Shown here piece after piece: positions 62,442 through 64,000 of a stretch of 64,000 nt of DNA; within the stretch, counting starts at the first letter, position 1; each line of letters opens with the position of its first letter. The notes beneath the pieces are model-generated. The model searched no databases. It worked only from the letters and a program-made list of their open reading frames with translations, and was not told where the DNA came from. The translations under genes and the position numbers were made by a program. Source of the stretch: Hyphomicrobiales bacterium (lineage in GTDB: Bacteria; Pseudomonadota; Alphaproteobacteria; Rhizobiales; Xanthobacteraceae). Location of the stretch: the NCBI GenBank assembly GCA_003169835.1, contig PNAI01000032.1:62001-126000 (forward strand), in the 5' to 3' direction.

Positions 62442-63275
62442 CTAAGGCCTAAAGTTGGCCGGGAGCGGCGGCGCCTCGTGCATCAAAGTGATGGTGACGC
62501 GTCGATTGGACGCGATATAGGGGTCGTCGGGGAACAGCGGCTGCGTGTCGGCCTTGCCCGCGATCATGAAGAAGCGGTTTTCCGGGACGCCCTCTCCCTC
62601 CAAGATTTGGCGCACCACGTTGGCGCGATCGGCCGAGAGGTCCCATGGCCCGTAGCCCGGTTTTCCCGGCACCTTGCTCGCGGACGTATGGCCGACGATG
62701 GTCATGCGATAAGGCATGATCTTGAACTGGCTGGCGAGGCGCTGGACCAGGCGGCGGGTGCGTTCGTAGGGCTCTTTCTGCCCTTCGGGAAACATCGAGC
62801 GGCCATCCTGATCAACGATCTGAATTTCAAGACCCTGCTTGGTCTCCTCGATTATGATGTGTTTTGATATTTCCAACAGCTCCGGCATTTCATTCAAAGC
62901 CTGACGCAACGAGGCAGAGGCGAGCGCGAAGGCGCCGACATTGTCGAGCGCGGTGCCGCGGTCGAAATTGCGGCTTTTGTCGTCAGGGCTCGGCGTCGCG
63001 GAAGATTCATCGGGTGAGATGCGCTTGGCGTTCTTAAGCCTGGGCCGTGTGGGAATACCGTCGACTTCGAGGATGCCGGAGTAGCGTGTGAGGGGTTGCA
63101 CGCCGAATGCATCGCGCATGGAGCCGGCGACGATTTGCATCTTGCCTTGATCCTGGCTCGAGAAGGCGACCAGCATCACGAAGAACGCGACGAGCAGCCC
63201 CATCAAATCGGCAAAGGTGACGAACCAGCCGTGACCACCGGCGGCGTGGCCACCTCCTTTTTTCTTTTTCGCCAT
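62442..63275 (-). CDS. motB: Flagellar motor protein MotB (OmpA-type stator subunit)
   Basis: 277 aa. Lys/Gly-rich cytosolic N-terminus, then one helix with the proton-binding Asp at the start ('WFVTFADLMGLLVAFFVMLV'), a plug/linker region, and a peptidoglycan-binding OmpA_C domain with 'IEIQIVDQDGRSMF'-like start ('LEIQIVDQDGRSMFPEGQKE'), 'MTIVGHTSASKV' and 'LSADRANVVRQILEGEGVPE'. It anchors the stator to the cell wall. Encoded 18 bases after motA. Confidence 0.92.
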   Translation of the reverse strand: MAKKKKGGGHAAGGHGWFVTFADLMGLLVAFFVMLVAFSSQDQGKMQIVAGSMRDAFGVQPLTRYSGILEVDGIPTRPRLKNAKRISPDESSATPSPDDKSRNFDRGTALDNVGAFALASASLRQALNEMPELLEISKHIIIEETKQGLEIQIVDQDGRSMFPEGQKEPYERTRRLVQRLASQFKIMPYRMTIVGHTSASKVPGKPGYGPWDLSADRANVVRQILEGEGVPENRFFMIAGKADTQPLFPDDPYIASNRRVTITLMHEAPPLPANFRP

Positions 63276-63293
63276 TTTGAATCGGCTCCGTAA

Positions 63294-64000
63294 TTACGCG
63301 GGCGCCGTCTCAGCTTCGGTCTCTTCTTCGGTATGGCGATGGCGCTCTGGCAAATAGGCGAGCAGCATTTCGCGCACAAGCGTCGGGCTTTTCGCCTCGC
63401 GGATCATCAAGATGCCGTCGATGATAAGCGTGCGATTGATCTCTTCATCGTGCAGCTTGAGCTGCAGCTTGTCGGCAAGCGGAAGGCACATCAAGTTCGC
63501 GACCGCGGCGCCGTAGAACGTCGCGAGCAAGGCGACCGCCATATAAGGACCGAGCTTCGAAGGATCGGTCATGTTGGCGAACATCTGCACCATGCCGATG
63601 AGCGTGCCGACCATGCCGAAGGCGGGTGCGCAGTCGCCGATCGCGCGATATATTTTTTGGCCCTCATCGAGATGGGTGAGGAAGTTGTCGCGGTCCGTTT
63701 CCAGGTTGTTACGGATGAAATCGCTGTCGTAGCCATCAGCGACAAAGCGGATGCCCTTGGCGAGGAAGGGATCTTCAACCTCGACTTTTTCCAGCGCGAC
63801 CGGGCCCTGCTTGCGCGAAACTTCGGCGAGATTGGCGATCAGGTCCACCAGTTCGCGCGCACCGATGCGGCGAATGGTGAACGCGAAGCGCATACCGAGC
63901 GGCAGTCCGTGATAGATCGACGAGAGTGGAAAACGGATCAGCGTCGCCGCGAACGCACCGCCGAAAATGACGATGGCGGCATGCGCATCAAGGAACATCC
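63294..64000 (-). CDS. motA: Flagellar motor protein MotA (5' partial at window end)
   Basis: At least 234 codons are visible; the start lies beyond the window, since family members have another helix before 'AIVIFGGAFAATLIRFPLSS'. Stator features: 'HLDEGQKIYRAIGDCAPAFG', 'MVGTLIGMVQMFANMTDPSK', 'LGPYMAVALLATFYGAAVAN' and a charged C-terminal tail. Together with MotB it forms the ion channel that drives the flagellum. The ATG at 63998 is probably internal. Confidence 0.92.
   Translation of the reverse strand, partial: MFLDAHAAIVIFGGAFAATLIRFPLSSIYHGLPLGMRFAFTIRRIGARELVDLIANLAEVSRKQGPVALEKVEVEDPFLAKGIRFVADGYDSDFIRNNLETDRDNFLTHLDEGQKIYRAIGDCAPAFGMVGTLIGMVQMFANMTDPSKLGPYMAVALLATFYGAAVANLMCLPLADKLQLKLHDEEINRTLIIDGILMIREAKSPTLVREMLLAYLPERHRHTEEETEAETAPA

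Noticed and set aside
1-64000. CRISPR array or phage region
   Set aside because: No regularly spaced direct repeats and no phage structural, integrase or lysis genes were seen.

Overview
The window is GC-rich, densely packed bacterial DNA from an alphaproteobacterium of the order Hyphomicrobiales (Rhizobiales). It most resembles the Bradyrhizobium / Rhodopseudomonas / Xanthobacteraceae (Pseudolabrys-like) side of the order. This placement is inferred from gene content: the acpXL-lpxXL cluster for the very-long-chain fatty acid of rhizobial lipid A, a B12-dependent NrdJ of the long alphaproteobacterial type, a bacterial NDUFA12 next to a DUF2155 gene, an accB-accC-aat run, and Bug/TctC binding proteins. 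No rRNA, CRISPR array or confident tRNA was seen, and no intact transposase.

Layout. 0-8.7 kb: end of an M48-type protease/TPR protein, DsbA-like oxidoreductase, HtrA protease, a secreted ARPP-1 (DUF6569) protein, then aroQ-accB-accC-aat, DUF2155 and NDUFA12. 8.7-13.3 kb: a long non-coding leader and nrdJ. 13.3-15.1 kb: an accessory patch with two AT-richer small beta-helix-like genes, a mosaic of dispersed repeats, a frameshifted OmpA-like gene and an rmuC remnant. 15.1-23.4 kb: clpS, a monooxygenase-fold protein, a ModA-like binding protein, a Tat-type exported protein, a methyltransferase, an AhpD-fold protein, a frameshifted DUF2336 gene, a tautomerase, a Q-rich protein and a flavin reductase. 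23.7-29.1 kb: a complete branched-chain amino acid (LIV-type) ABC transporter with an embedded DUF6867 gene. 29.2-41 kb: ccdA, P1 peptidase, D-amino-acid dehydrogenase, rpe-purB, a Bug protein, aspartate dehydrogenase, a copper pair (PCuAC + DUF2946), RlpA and a LigB-type dioxygenase.

41.3-46.5 kb is the acpXL-fabZ-fabF2-fabF1-adh-lpxXL operon, whose first ketosynthase lacks the catalytic cysteine. 46.5-48.1 kb is an AT-richer island in which two membrane-protein genes lie between two inverted-repeat elements sharing the same ends. 48.1-64 kb holds a polyamine-type binding protein, a HAD phosphatase/class III aminotransferase pair, hydrolase, rhodanese, GDYXXLXY/DUF2157 membrane pair, a second Bug protein, a chemoreceptor, two tandem kup potassium transporters (the second frameshifted) and motB-motA running off the end.

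The points most worth a second look are three genes broken by shifts that each fit gain or loss of whole GC/CG dinucleotides, the beta-helix gene pair, the inverted-repeat island, the cysteine-less ketosynthase, and a candidate small RNA ending in a strong terminator near 35,040.
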